DNA of 64,000 nt from Septoria linicola (lineage: Eukaryota; Ascomycota; Dothideomycetes; Mycosphaerellales; Mycosphaerellaceae). The position numbers and the translations under genes were made by a program. Of this stretch, positions 10,801 to 22,631 are shown piece after piece; the stretch's first letter is position 1; each line of letters starts with the position of its first letter. Location of the stretch: assembly GCA_024114885.1 (NCBI GenBank), contig CP099425.1, forward strand, positions 2,418,001 to 2,482,000, read 5' to 3'. Under the pieces are notes generated by a model. It ran no database searches. It was given only the letters and a program-made list of their open reading frames with translations, and had not been told where the DNA came from.

Positions 10801-13800
10801 CTTGAGCAGAGCCAAGACGATCGCCAGCGCCAGTGTCGGACTTGAGCGTGGTCATCAAGCTTGGTATAAGATCAGGCAAAGCATCCTCGCCAAGCTTCTC
10901 AATGGTGGAACCGAGAGCTTTTGAGGCTGTCGCGCGAGTCGTTGGCACAGGGTCGACAACGGCTTCGCGAAGACCAGCGACAAGGATCGGCAGATGTGCG
11001 ATGAGGTCCTTTCGCTCCGTGAGATGAGCCAAGCTGCCAATAATTTGTGCAGCTTTGCGCTTGGTGCCCGATCTGTCTCCAAGTCCACGCTCCAGGATGC
11101 GCACGACAAGTGCGAGTGATGGTGCATCAATAAAGTGCAAGAAGTTGATCTTGATGAGTGCATCCAATGCATCGTCTGTGTATTTGGTAGGATCGCTCAG
11201 TGCCTTGAGCAGAATGCTAACTTGGCTCTTGATCTCTGGGTTCTCGATCACCTCACCAAAGCGCTGTAAGCTACGATTCGCTGCAAGACGGACTTCTTTA
11301 TGACTGTCGTTGAGGACTTCGGTCAATGGTGGAATGATCTCGGGTAGACTGACAGCCAGCTGGTTGGCATCAAGGTACGCCATGGCACCGAGCGAGTCGC
11401 AAGCGCCCTTTTTGCTGCGCCATGCTTGCTCGTCCAAGCCTTCAAGCAATTGCGGCAAGACCAACTTCACACCATATGAGCTCAAGCTTGCGAAGCATGT
11501 CTTTGCGGCATCCAGACATGCATCTCGAACGTCTGCACTTGCGTCGCCAAAGCCACCAAGCAATTGCGGTACAATCTGTATGACATATGGCTCGAAGATA
11601 GGTCCGAGAAGCAGCGACAAAAGTTCATACGCCAGGAACGCTCCTTGTCGCTCGTTGACGTCTTTCTTGTTCTCAGTGGCACTGCGGAGCGTTGACAGCA
11701 GGCGTGTCTCCTTCATCAGAGAGATACCACGCCCCTTGATCACTCCAGCGAGACCATATGCAGCACCACGGCGGGCGGCATATTTCTTGGCGTGCAGAGT
11801 CTCATCTGTCAATTGCTTCAGATACGCGCTGGCTTGGTCGGTTGATGCACGGACCAAGGGTGGCAGACATTGCGCTACGGCATACTGGACAGACTCCGAT
11901 GGCGTGCTAAGAGTGGATAGAAGTCGGTTGACAACCTTTGGTACTCGGTCATCACCCTTTGGCAAGTGTCGAGCCAGCGCACCGTACAGGATGACCACCG
12001 CTTCGTTGACCAAATCCTGCTCAGGCGTCTTGCTGCTCGCGCCCAGAGTGTCCTCGCAAAGCTTCATCAGTGGTTCAACAAGACCTTTGCCACGCGTGGA
12101 AACCACTGCGGTGGCCGCATCAACCATGCTGTCCCGAACGGTGCCGTTCTTGTCACTGAGAGGCCCGCTTTCAATGAGGAAGGCGAGGAATGGAGCGATC
12201 TGATCCTCTGGAAATATTGCCGCAAGCTCACGAAAGGCAAGCGCAATTCCATGACGTGCCTCCCATGGATCGCTCATGTCTTTCTTCAAAGGCATACCAT
12301 AGCGATCAAGCTCAGGCTTCTTTGGCTTAGCAGCCTCGACATAGGTCGATTGGAGCTTGCTTAGGATGTCACCAAAGGTCGATGAATGCTCTTTTGTCGC
12401 GGCGGCAGCAGCACGAGCAGCAGCTCGTCTGAGCTGAGAGTCTTTCGATTCAAGATAGGGCAAGCATTTGGCGGCGCCGTCTTGAATGATCCTCAGCTCG
12501 TTTTCTTCCCAGATCTCACGCGCGACAGTAGAGTTCTCGAGGTCATCATCGTGATTGGCAAGCCATATTTCCTCGTAGAACTCACGGTCTGTGAGTTCCA
12601 GTTCTGCACTGATGGCCTGTAACACGGCATTCCTGACAGAGGTCTCAGGCACGATTGTGCCTCTTACGACGGTATCCGTCTCAGTTTCACTCATGTTTGC
12701 AGAGAGATGGCGAGCTAGATCAGCAAAGCAGTCCTTGATCTCCTTGAAGTGCTGAGGGTACTTCTGCAGCGAGACTATCAGAGATTCGAGAAGTCCCTGT
12801 CGAGGAAGTCTTGGATCGGCACACGTCTCTGTGTGGAACGATATGACTTCAGTGGCAAGCATGAGCTGCTCGGCCGCATCCTCCGGATTTGCACGATCGA
12901 TACCGCCATTCTCCAAGACAAGGAAGACCAACGGTAGGATGTAGCTCAGAGAGACTGTATCGAATGGCCGCTGCTCACCTAGAGATCTCAAGCGGTACAG
13001 GATCCGCGTCACAAGGTCGCCGAGAGGCTCGGCAAGCAGGTTCTCTGGCAGCATGGTGATGCCCGCGGATCGGAGTGTCGCGACACCCACGAATGGCCTG
13101 ATCGGGCCAAGTCTTGTCGAGATCTTGTCTGAGCATTGCAAGTAACCCAGAGAGGCCGCATCTCCTAAGATCAGGCCTGCACCAGCTTGAATGACATCAA
13201 ATAAAAGCTTCACCGAAGGTCCGAACCACTCCTCTGCCTCGGTGGGCGGACCGGTGGCCAACGCTCCGATGAAGCCAATGCCTCGACGCAACTTTGCATC
13301 GACAGTGGCCACCTTCTGCCTGATCTCCGACTCTTTCTGAAGCTGCGCTTTGACTTTGGCTTGCTCGTCAGCTGTCAGCTTCTTAGTCTGTCCCTTCTTC
13401 GCGGCAAGCTGTGCTCGAAGCTCCTCCTCCCATTTGAGGGTGTCGTAGTCCTTTTGGTTCTTGCTGATCTGAGGTGCTTGCGACTGCTTGGAAAGCACGT
13501 CAATAAAGGCGGTACCCTCCGGTGTGCGGTAGATGGCAGCTTCGGTAGGACCAAGTTCGTTGAGCTGTGAAGGATCAAGATCCGCGCGAATTTGCTGCAC
13601 CAGGATTGGTGTGAAAACGTTTGGCGCAACGAAAGCAAGATCAGCAGCTGCATAACACGCTGCGAGCTGGAAAGTAGGTAGATTCTTCCAGACTGGATGT
13701 TCAGTGACTGTTAGTATCTGCTGGAGGAAACTCGAAGCAGAGCTCTCGACAAGACTCCCGGGATCAGTGCCAGTGCGTAGACAAGTTTGGATCCAGGAAG

Positions 13801-16008
13801 TCTTCGGGATGAGCTGTGGGCGGCATAGCACAAGCAGGCTTTTCAGTTGAGCTTCAAGAATGTCCTTGAGTACAGCAGTGCCGAGCTTTGCCGCAGTCTC
13901 AACATCGAGACTAATTGCTCTGACTACTTTGTGGAGCTCGTCGCGGCCAGCCCTTGACGTGGTCGCAGCACTGTCCTTTGCCTCAACTTCTAGATCTTCG
14001 CACCATTGCCAGAGTCCAGCGACAATGACATTGCTGGTAGTCTCGGCGTTGGCGATGTACAGGCCTTGCAACGACCGGCTTGCCTCATTGCGTACCTTCG
14101 CAGGGACGGACGGCGAGGTGATCAAGTAGATAAGCGCTTGTGCCCAAGCTGTCGAAACGGGCTTATTGTTTTTTGTCGTCAAGCTGGGGAAGGCGGCGAT
14201 TACTGCATGTAGGAACCATCGCAAGTCGTCCTCTGTGGCTAGCTTTGCGTAGATGCGTGGGTTCAGTAAGAACGATGGTTTAGGCTCCAGGGAGAGGACT
14301 TTACCGCCAATTGCAGCTTTCTTAATCGTCGCGGCACTTTCGAGAGCTGGGAGCGCCGACGCTCGGGCGAGGGTTAGCGCGGTAGCTACGGCAGCCGCTG
14401 GTATCTGACCATTCTGTAGTGCCGGTATTGGATTGGCATGCACCTCTGTGAAGATGTCAACAAGCTTGGGTATACTTGCGTCTAGCAGAGCGACAGCAGT
14501 CTCGCTGCTCGATACTTCTGGGGAAATAGACCAAATCAGATCGGCAAGCTGCAAAGCCCATACTCTCCGCATCGGCAGCCGCTTCTCCGCGAGACCCTTA
14601 GCAAAGGCATCAATTGTCGCATTTTCCAGCTTCAGTTGGCTCTCAAGCGCGAAACGAGCGTACTTCACTATGCAGCTGATCTCTGCCTGCGCAGCCGGCT
14701 CATTGGCTTCCTTGCTAGCGACTGGTACAAGCCCCGCAGGAACTTTAGTGGCAAGCGCACTGGTAGGCGCCAGAGCGGCGAGCATGTCAGCATGTAGCAC
14801 TCGCTGGTCAGCAGCGGTGACTTTGCCGCCCTTCAAAGGCGTCAGTATCTCATCAGCAGCCTTCTCCACGAGCTTCTCCTCATGTGAACGTGACGCTACT
14901 GCTTTGAATGTTCGCACAGCACCCTCTCGGATTTCTGGTTTCGTAGACTTGATGTTTGCTAGCAGCGGCTTCGTCAGATTCGAGGCCAAGATATCGGAGA
15001 GGTCCAACTCTTTTGGCAAGGCCAGAATGACGGGCGCTACCAAGTCATTGAGCACGACCTCAGGCGCTCGTAGGAGCGACTTTTCTACTGCTGGGACCAC
15101 TTCTTTCTTGAGATCCTCGGCAGACACATATGAATCGAAGAAGTCATGTAGTGCATTCGCGATGTATGCCGGGAGCTGAACTTTCGATCCAAGAAACTCA
15201 CGTAAGTAGAAAGCGAAGTAGTCTGCCTTTTTTGCTTCAACCACAGTTTTGTGGTCTGGCAGCCGACTGCACACACCGGCGATGATGCCAAGTGGGAGTG
15301 CATGTTTCGTTATGGGAGTGGCGGCTTTCGCAGAGAGAGTGGTGATGCATGATGTAAGTGCATCTGGTCCGAAGGATGATTTGGCCAATATCCGGAAGGC
15401 ACGTCTGCTGACCCGCAATGCTGTGTCCCGCGTGCTCTCTTTGGGATTCGAGGCCAAGAGAATGTTCAGAGCGTTCGTCAATGCCGCCACTGCCTTGAAG
15501 CCCCACGAGTCCCACACTGCCTTATCCTTCGCCGCATGTTGGATGAAGAGTGACGACCATCGCACCAACACGAATGCATTGCCGGGTGCATTGCCTGCCT
15601 TGTTCGACTCGGTCTCGACAGCTCTCACAAAGCCGGCAAGAACATTCGCTGTTTCTGGGATGCCCGCAATAGCTGCGAGACAATTCTCCACAGCCTGGCG
15701 TGACCGGCCATCGATGTAGAGTGGGTATGTATCGAGGAGAGAGTGCAGTAGAGCAGGGACTTGGGGAGTAGGGAAGTCTGGGAGAAATAGAGGTCAGACA
15801 TGTTCTTACATAGTTCGTCGACTGACAGTGGTATTTGTCTGGACCTACCTCCATTTATGAGCTTCTCGTGGATGCTGTGCAGCTCGTTGCTCCGCCTCTT
15901 GGTCGAATTGGACAGCAGCGTCTGCCTCAGCTCCCACATGTCCAGCTTCTGTGTCTCATCTGGTCCGCCATTGGCCACTGCCACCACCACCTCCTCTGCG
16001 TTCGCCAT
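7871..16008 (-). CDS. GCN1: GCN1, ribosome-binding activator of the eIF2-alpha kinase Gcn2
   Basis: A 2688-aa protein in two exons: 15849-16008 and 7871-15777, with a 71-nt intron at 15778-15848 (GTAGGT..CCAG). The second exon is 7.9 kb and uninterrupted. The product is almost entirely HEAT/ARM-type helical repeats, with many units of the form DVRDACLDAAKTCFASLSSY or VRLAANRSLQRFGEVI. Yeast Gcn1 is 2672 aa, so this is full length. Gcn1 binds ribosomes (including collided ones) and, with Gcn20, relays uncharged-tRNA signals to Gcn2. Its central EF3-like segment and a later segment that binds the Gcn2 RWD domain are expected in this order. I chose MANAEEVVV at 16008; another in-frame ATG lies 25 codons upstream. 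It is divergent from the DEAH helicase gene at 16346. Confidence 0.95.
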
Positions 16009-16345
16009 CTTGCTCGCTCTTTCTTCACTTATTTGTATGCGGGCGGCATGTGGGTGGTCGCGTGCATCGATTGCGCCGATCAACTTTTGCGTCTTCAGCC
16101 GTCCAAAACGCGCTCAGTAACACCTTCCAGATGCGAACCTGCGCAAAGTCACTCGATACAGCTGTAGTCGGAGTGGTGTGTTTGCGGTGTCTCGAACAGA
16201 GAGCCAAGACTTCGCATCGGCCTACATTTCTTCAGATGCCGATCAGGAAGATACCCTGATGTCACTCTCTGACTTTCTGCATCTCCCTCTCTCTCGACCA
16301 TCTCGTCTTGCATTGTGCGGCGAATGTAATATTTGCATCGCCATC
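16009..16345. promoter_or_regulatory. Divergent promoter between GCN1 and the DEAH helicase
   Basis: Only 337 bp separate the two start codons, so both genes must share or overlap their promoter elements. I could not name a specific factor site. Both open frames extend some way into this interval without a better start. Confidence 0.6.
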
Positions 16346-19300
16346 ATGCCTGCGGGGAACAAGAAGAAAAAGAAGCCCGCTGCTAATCCAGCCAGAGGTT
16401 TCGCCACCACTTCCGTGGCTTCAAAGCCCAAGTCAGAGGATGCATCTGAAGCGAACAGTGCCATACCATCTGGTGTAGCCACTCCCGCCAGCAAAAAGGA
16501 TGTCACTACCGCCACTGTACAACATGTAGATTCCGGAAGTGCCCAGCCAAGTGTCGACCGGGAATTGCATGAGCTGAGTCCCGAAGAACTCGAGGCCCAA
16601 CTCGAGGCATCGGAACTGCAACAGTTTGTAGAGAAACATGCTGCCAAGATCAAGAAAGAGGCTCTCCGTCAAGTGACACGCCTTCAGACCGATAAGCGTG
16701 TTCTACGTGGTCAAGCCGACTACTTGTCCGTCAAGGACTGGCTACCCGAGGAGATTATGCAACAGATTTTGGACCTTACGGTGGCCGACCTCAAGCATGA
16801 TACATCCACACAGAAACGGACAAGTCTCCCTCCCGAGGATGACTTGGTAGCAAAGGTATGGCAATTGCGAACATGTCTCTTTGATCTTGACCTCCCTTCT
16901 GCCCGAGTGAATGAGGTTTTAGGTTGGGTTGTTGCCAACCCGCCCGTAGAGTCCTCCACAGGTACGGTATGGGGGCTTGAAGAGTGCTTGGAGTGGCTGT
17001 CACTGCATTGTCAACCAGGTGAACTAGAAGAGTACGACTACCAGAAACCGAAAGCCGTCGCGGCAGCGGTAGACGAGTCTGAGGATGAGCCAGACCAGCT
17101 CAAGACGAATGGCGACCACGCCACGAAAGGACAACAGACCTCCGTGTCGACAATGGAGCGGGACACTACAGCCGTTGCTGATGAAGAAGACATCCATGTC
17201 AGCGACATGGAGAGTGACATGGAGCCGGATGAGCTACTCTCGGTCTACCTCAGAACAAAGGGCAAGTTGTACATGCTCAATCCGCAATCCGATGCTCAAA
17301 AGGGTCGCGGCAAGGGCAGATCCGTGAACGGTCCTTCACAGTTCAATAGAACCGCTGCAGAGCGAAAGCTCGAGCAGAAGCTGCAGAAGATCGAGTCAGA
17401 CGTTCTGTTCGATAAGCGCGAAGCCGATGCTCATTGGGCAGGTCAAAAGATCGAATTGGCTCGCGAGTCTGCTGAACGAAGAAAGCTGCAACTGCGCAAT
17501 GAGGGCACTGCGACACCTCAGCGGTCTTCAACACCGACTTCGAAGAGTGCTGATGTGAGTGAAGAGGCCGAGAAGCTTGGCGAAGAATTGCTACGAGAAT
17601 CTGAAGAGGATGGAGACATTTTGAGCGGCATGTTCGATGCTCTGCCAGGCGTAGAACAAGCCAACGGTGCACCATCGTCAAACGACAATGCCGCCCACGT
17701 GACCATTCGAGACTTTGGGAAATTGACTGGTATGAGTCCAAAGAGAGTCTTGGAAGAAGCTTGCAAAGCGAGGGACAGTCGGTGCAAAATTGCGTTCAAG
17801 ATGGTCTCGCCGACGACCTATGCATGTCGACATGCCGTAACCTTGCAGTGGTCAAAGGAGCAGGAACCAGTAGATGCAACCTATCTATCTGCTGTATCAC
17901 TGCTTGCCAAAGCGAACAGCATTGTCATGACTATGACGGAGATTGCTACACCCAATGTAGCACAAAGCGAAGCATATGCTGCCACTGCGGCTCTCTTCGT
18001 CGTCTTCTCTGGGTCTCCCAAAGAAGAAAAGGCCCACATGAGACTCCCACCAGCATTCAGGAATCTGTGGGATGAGTTCGCTAAAGCGAAGCAAGAATAT
18101 GTTTTTGCCGAAGATGGCTCTGTCGTCAAAGAGGTACGAGAACTTGTTGAAAAGAACCGAAACACAGATGACGACAGCGACGAGGAAGTCGTCTTCAACG
18201 CTAGTAGCCGGCGGCGGCTCGACGGGGCTAGTGGTGCCAACACACCCATCTCACGCAGTGACGGGCGACGATCTGCGACCCCAGAGTTCTCAGAGGAGTT
18301 GCAGCAAATGTGGCAGCGGAAGTCAGGCATGCCCAAGTACCAGCAAATGTTGGTCTCCCGCACGAACTTGCCCATGTTCCGCTTCAGGGAGGCTGCACTG
18401 GATATCATACACAAACATCAGGTCACTATTCTCTGCGGTGAAACAGGATGTGGCAAGTCGACCCAGCTACCTGCTTTCATTTTAGAGAACGAATTGTCGA
18501 ATGGCCGACCATGCAAGATCTACTGTACGGAACCGCGCCGAATTTCAGCGATATCGCTCGCGCAAAGAGTGAGCGAAGAAATGGGCGATCACAAGGGTGA
18601 TGTCGGCACTTCACGATCACTGGTCGGTTATGCTATCCGCCTCGAATCGCAAACTACAGCACAGACGAGACTGGTGTACGCGACTGTCGGAATCGTACTT
18701 CGCATGCTTGAGAGTGGTGATGGCATCAGTGAAGTTACGCACCTGGTCGTTGACGAAGTCCATGAAAGAAGTATCGATACGGACTTCTTGCTGATTATAC
18801 TCAAATCACTGATGAACAAGCGGCCCGACTTGAAGGTAGTGCTCATGAGCGCCACAGTGGACGCACAGAAATTCTCCAACTATTTGGGTAATGCTCCGAT
18901 TATACAGGTACCGGGTCGGACATTTCCGGTACAGGCGCAATTCCTCGAAGACGCCATTGAGCTGACTGGACACACAAACGAGGACGCATCAGCAAATGCT
19001 GTGGATGAGGATGACGCGGACGATGCTGACCAGGAGAAATCAGAAGGCCAGCAGCAATTGGACAGCTACAGCAAGAAGACACGACAAACACTGGCCAACT
19101 ACGACGAGTACCGCATAGACTACAGCTTGATTGTCAAGCTGATCGAGAAGATTGCTCATGTTGAACAGTACAACAGGTTCAGCAAAGCTATACTAGTATT
19201 CCTGCCTGGTATTGCAGAGATTCGCCAGCTGAACGACATGCTTGGAGGTCACCCAAAATTCATGAAAAGTTGGCAAGTCTTCCCACTTCATTCAAGCTTC

Positions 19301-20779
19301 TCCAGCGAGGATCAACAAGCTGCATTCGAAGTTCCACCACCCGGCATGCGGAAGATTGTGCTTGCAACCAATATCGCCGAGACTGGTATCACGATCCCAG
19401 ACGTGACGTGCGTGATTGATACTGGCAAGCACAAAGAGATGCGCTTCGATGAGCGGAGACAGATGTCACGACTTATCCAAAGCTTCATCGCGAGAGCAAA
19501 TGCCAAGCAACGGCGCGGTCGAGCTGGTCGAGTGCAAGAGGGGCTGTGCTTCCATTTGTTCACGAAGCATCGGTTTGAGCAAGGCATGATCGAGCAGCAG
19601 ACGCCGGAGATGCTGCGGCTATCTCTGCAAGACCTCGTCATGCGTGTCAAGATTTGCAAGCTCGGCAGCATTGAGAGCGCACTTGCTCAAGCACTTGACC
19701 CTCCTGCTGGAAAGAACGTCAGACGAGCCATCGACGCTCTGATCGAGGTCGGCGCCTTGACTCCCACTGAAGAGCTCACATGGCTGGGAACACAACTCGC
19801 CAAGCTCCCACTCGACACTCAACTGGGCAAACTCATCCTCCTCGGAAGCACATTCGGCTGTCTCGACTTTGCGCTCACAGCCGCCGCAACACTCTCCTCC
19901 AAATCGCCCTTCCTCTCCCCTCTGCACGCAAAGAAACAAGCCGACACCGTCCGCCTCGGCTTCAAACGCGGCGACTCCGACCTGCTCACCGCCTACAACG
20001 CCTACACCACCTGGCGCAAAGTCTGCACCACCGCGGGCCTCCCCGAATACCAATTCTGCAACAAAAACTTCCTCTCGCCGCAGAATCTCGCCAACATCGA
20101 GGACCTGAAAGCTCAACTCCTCTCCTCCCTCGTCGAAGCCCACTTCGTCCATCTTGGTCCCGAAGACAAACAAGCCCTCTCCCGCCTGCGCCACCACCAC
20201 AACAACTCGCGGAAGCGCACCTTCATCTCCCTTCCCTCTCAATACACCCACTCCGACACCAACGACACCCTCGCCTCTGCAGTAATCGCATGGTCCTTCT
20301 ACCCCAAAATCGTCAAGCGCGACGACGGGAAAGGCTGGCGAAACATTTCCCATCACCAATCTCTCGGCCTCCACCCCACTTCTGTCAATAAACATTCCCT
20401 CCTCCCACCGAATATCCACTACCTCTCCTTCTACAGCATCATGCAATCTTCTTCCTCGCGCTTTACCAACGCGCAGGAAACTTCTGCGGTTGCGGAACTC
20501 CCTCTCCTTCTTCTTTCCGGCGAAGCACGCTTCGAGCTCTATGCAGGAGTCATCATCATCGATGGGAATCGGCTCCGTTTCAAAGTGAGAGATTGGAGGA
20601 CGATGATTGTGTTGAAGGTGCTGAGGGGCAAAGTTAAAGAGGTGCTGGGGAAGGTTATGAAGGCTCCGGGGAGAGAGTTGGGGGATCGGCCGAGGAGGTG
20701 GATGGAGGTGCTGGAGAGGGTTTTTGAGAGGTGGAGGCCTAGAGAGCAGCAGCAGCAGGGGTTACAGGGAGTGAAGTGA
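16346..20779 (+). CDS. DEAH-box ATP-dependent RNA helicase (DHX29/DHX57-like)
   Basis: A 1477-aa single-exon protein. The Lys/Ala-rich start MPAGNKKKKKPAANP was chosen; the frame is open 56 codons upstream, but this ATG is the better N-terminus. The first ~640 residues are acidic, low-complexity and helical, with no RWD or double-stranded-RNA-binding domain I could recognise. The helicase core follows: motif I GETGCGKST near residue 700, motif II DEVHER near 805 (DEVH form), motif III SAT, then TNIAETGITIPDV and motif VI QRRGRAGR. Winged-helix, HA2 and OB-fold regions occupy the C-terminus. The layout resembles yeast YLR419W and animal DHX29/DHX57. DHX29 aids scanning on structured 5' leaders, but the precise substrate here is unknown. 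It shares its promoter with GCN1. Confidence 0.9.
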   Translation: MPAGNKKKKKPAANPARGFATTSVASKPKSEDASEANSAIPSGVATPASKKDVTTATVQHVDSGSAQPSVDRELHELSPEELEAQLEASELQQFVEKHAAKIKKEALRQVTRLQTDKRVLRGQADYLSVKDWLPEEIMQQILDLTVADLKHDTSTQKRTSLPPEDDLVAKVWQLRTCLFDLDLPSARVNEVLGWVVANPPVESSTGTVWGLEECLEWLSLHCQPGELEEYDYQKPKAVAAAVDESEDEPDQLKTNGDHATKGQQTSVSTMERDTTAVADEEDIHVSDMESDMEPDELLSVYLRTKGKLYMLNPQSDAQKGRGKGRSVNGPSQFNRTAAERKLEQKLQKIESDVLFDKREADAHWAGQKIELARESAERRKLQLRNEGTATPQRSSTPTSKSADVSEEAEKLGEELLRESEEDGDILSGMFDALPGVEQANGAPSSNDNAAHVTIRDFGKLTGMSPKRVLEEACKARDSRCKIAFKMVSPTTYACRHAVTLQWSKEQEPVDATYLSAVSLLAKANSIVMTMTEIATPNVAQSEAYAATAALFVVFSGSPKEEKAHMRLPPAFRNLWDEFAKAKQEYVFAEDGSVVKEVRELVEKNRNTDDDSDEEVVFNASSRRRLDGASGANTPISRSDGRRSATPEFSEELQQMWQRKSGMPKYQQMLVSRTNLPMFRFREAALDIIHKHQVTILCGETGCGKSTQLPAFILENELSNGRPCKIYCTEPRRISAISLAQRVSEEMGDHKGDVGTSRSLVGYAIRLESQTTAQTRLVYATVGIVLRMLESGDGISEVTHLVVDEVHERSIDTDFLLIILKSLMNKRPDLKVVLMSATVDAQKFSNYLGNAPIIQVPGRTFPVQAQFLEDAIELTGHTNEDASANAVDEDDADDADQEKSEGQQQLDSYSKKTRQTLANYDEYRIDYSLIVKLIEKIAHVEQYNRFSKAILVFLPGIAEIRQLNDMLGGHPKFMKSWQVFPLHSSFSSEDQQAAFEVPPPGMRKIVLATNIAETGITIPDVTCVIDTGKHKEMRFDERRQMSRLIQSFIARANAKQRRGRAGRVQEGLCFHLFTKHRFEQGMIEQQTPEMLRLSLQDLVMRVKICKLGSIESALAQALDPPAGKNVRRAIDALIEVGALTPTEELTWLGTQLAKLPLDTQLGKLILLGSTFGCLDFALTAAATLSSKSPFLSPLHAKKQADTVRLGFKRGDSDLLTAYNAYTTWRKVCTTAGLPEYQFCNKNFLSPQNLANIEDLKAQLLSSLVEAHFVHLGPEDKQALSRLRHHHNNSRKRTFISLPSQYTHSDTNDTLASAVIAWSFYPKIVKRDDGKGWRNISHHQSLGLHPTSVNKHSLLPPNIHYLSFYSIMQSSSSRFTNAQETSAVAELPLLLLSGEARFELYAGVIIIDGNRLRFKVRDWRTMIVLKVLRGKVKEVLGKVMKAPGRELGDRPRRWMEVLERVFERWRPREQQQQGLQGVK

Positions 20780-21152
20780 TGTGTGATGCTGTTCAGAATG
20801 TGGGAATAGTGTTGACGAGAAACGTGAATGCAGCTCACACGATAGAGGGAGACTTGGCTGATAGATTAAATGATGATAGAAATCGAATACAGCATAGTAT
20901 CGATCCTCGTCTTGTTTCGATATACATATGGACCATGTTTTGATGCCGCGCACTTTTGCAGAATCGCGCCGTTTACCAAATCCACCACACCTCAGTCCCC
21001 ATATCTGAAAAGAAAAGAACGCCGCCCGCGCCATTGTATATCTCTATAAAATCCCTGGCTTTCCCAGCACTTGGAGCCAAGCAGAAAGTGACACTTAACG
21101 CCTCAGCAAACCCAAACTTGCACCACCCTCCCAGATCATCGGTATCTCTTCC
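20780..21152. other. Convergent 3' intergenic region
   Basis: 373 bp between the stop codons of the helicase (+) and the glycosyltransferase (-). No gene is seen; it presumably holds both 3' untranslated regions. Confidence 0.5.
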
Positions 21153-22631
21153 TCAAATATTGCTCGTATCCCACCTAATCTTACATCCCTCCATACTCTT
21201 TCTGAACTGATCAATCCGATGCCCGATCCAGCCACAATTCCAATGCTGTTCTTCCCTCTCATCGCTATTTCCAAACCGCATGTCTCTTCCCAAATGACAT
21301 CTTCCAGGAGTCCACATCCATTGTATGCAATTTCCATCACCTTCGCGCATACACGCTTCCGCGCAAGCTTCTTCCGACTCGACGGCGGCTTGTTGGTAGT
21401 CTTTGAGAGAATAGAAGTCCTCGTCTTCTGGATCCGCGAGAGAGGCCGCGACGAATTTCTTGTCGGAAGAGAGGTTGTTCCATGAGGTGCGATTGACGGA
21501 GACGTGTTGCGCGAGGAAGCGGTCGAAGATGTCGCGATAGAGGTAGGGAGTTTTCCAGCCGTTCTTCTCGGCCCAGTCGAGTTGGAATTGCCAGTAGGCG
21601 TCGACTTCGATGGGCGTGACGTGGTGCCATGTGAGAGGAGGAGCGCACCAGTGGTAGCCGGTGAAGTCGACAGTAGCGATAGTTTCGCCTTGGATGACGG
21701 GCCAGGCGTGAGTAAGGGGGATGTCGACTGCTTTGAAGGCACGAGCGATGATTTCGTCGCCGCAGCAGGATTTGGCGGTCTCTTCTTCCCAGAGCTGGTC
21801 GTAGGTTTCTTTGCCGGCGTTGTAGCGGGCTGCTTCGAGGATGTCGGCGGCTTTACGAGACACGACGACACCGCTGCCACCATGACCGAAGGTAGTGTCG
21901 CCGATTACGTTTTGCGCACCGAGGTAGTAGGGTTTCTTGGGATCCATGGTTTGCAGCCAGAGGAGGAGGTTGAGCCAGGACAAGCTCGTGTCTGCTTCGA
22001 TCATAACGAACCATTCGATCTCGTCACTGGCAGACTCGAAGACTTGGTGGAACATGGGCAGGAACTTCCACTTGTCCAGATTCCAGCCATGACCGCCTCT
22101 GAGCTTGCTCATATCCTGCCCTTCTCGCTGCCATTTCTCGATTTCGCGGTATAGTTTGAAGTCCTCATGTTCGTCCCTGATCTTCTTGCTCACGGGAGCA
22201 ATAGCGTCGTAGATGTGCACGTCGGCAAAGCTTTGATTGAGATCGGAGAAGATGATGAAGTTGGGCACACACTTGAATGTCGTCACAAAATGGGTTGGTA
22301 GTTTCTGGTATAGCTCAGTGGCTCCAGTCTTCAGCATAACCATGACCTTGTCGGCTCCTGGCAGCTGTTTGCAGTCGGCATCGGAAGCTGCTGCTGGAGC
22401 AGGTGGTGGTCGAGTATCAATCTCGAGCAGCGGGACTTCATGGTGTCGCTGAGCTTCTGCGGGGTCGTGGTTGTAATCGTTGGAGGAGGATTGTGCAGAC
22501 GTTCGGCCTTTGTATTCGGTCGTGTATTCTCGGGCAGTCGGTAGCCATGTATCACGGAAGAGGAAGACACCAACCACGAAGAGAAAGATGATGGCTATGC
22601 GGCCCAGCGTGAATCGTGATCCGGCGCTCAT
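21153..22631 (-). CDS. Type II membrane glycosyltransferase, GT31/fringe-like, with C-terminal PAN/apple-like cysteines
   Basis: A 492-aa single-exon protein. After MSAGSRFTLGR comes one hydrophobic anchor (IAIIFLFVVGVFLF, residues 12-25), as in Golgi type II transferases. The catalytic part has VMVMLKTGATELYQKLPTHF, FIIFSDLNQSF, the acidic motif EWFVMIEADTSLSW (EADT in place of DxD), GHGGSGVVVSR and a CCGDEIIARAF segment. Near the C-terminus the cysteine pattern EEACAEACMREGDGNC and WTPGRCHLG resembles a PAN/apple domain. A longer frame starts at 22778 with a second hydrophobic run, but the ATG at 22631 fits the family better. It probably adds sugar to secreted or cell-wall glycoproteins; donor and acceptor cannot be read from the sequence. 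Confidence 0.82.
   Translation of the reverse strand: MSAGSRFTLGRIAIIFLFVVGVFLFRDTWLPTAREYTTEYKGRTSAQSSSNDYNHDPAEAQRHHEVPLLEIDTRPPPAPAAASDADCKQLPGADKVMVMLKTGATELYQKLPTHFVTTFKCVPNFIIFSDLNQSFADVHIYDAIAPVSKKIRDEHEDFKLYREIEKWQREGQDMSKLRGGHGWNLDKWKFLPMFHQVFESASDEIEWFVMIEADTSLSWLNLLLWLQTMDPKKPYYLGAQNVIGDTTFGHGGSGVVVSRKAADILEAARYNAGKETYDQLWEEETAKSCCGDEIIARAFKAVDIPLTHAWPVIQGETIATVDFTGYHWCAPPLTWHHVTPIEVDAYWQFQLDWAEKNGWKTPYLYRDIFDRFLAQHVSVNRTSWNNLSSDKKFVAASLADPEDEDFYSLKDYQQAAVESEEACAEACMREGDGNCIQWMWTPGRCHLGRDMRFGNSDEREEQHWNCGWIGHRIDQFRKSMEGCKIRWDTSNI

Noticed and set aside
19619..20446. 275-codon minus-strand frame
   Set aside because: Antisense shadow of the helicase C-terminal region, with Gly/Val/Glu-rich sequence and no motif.
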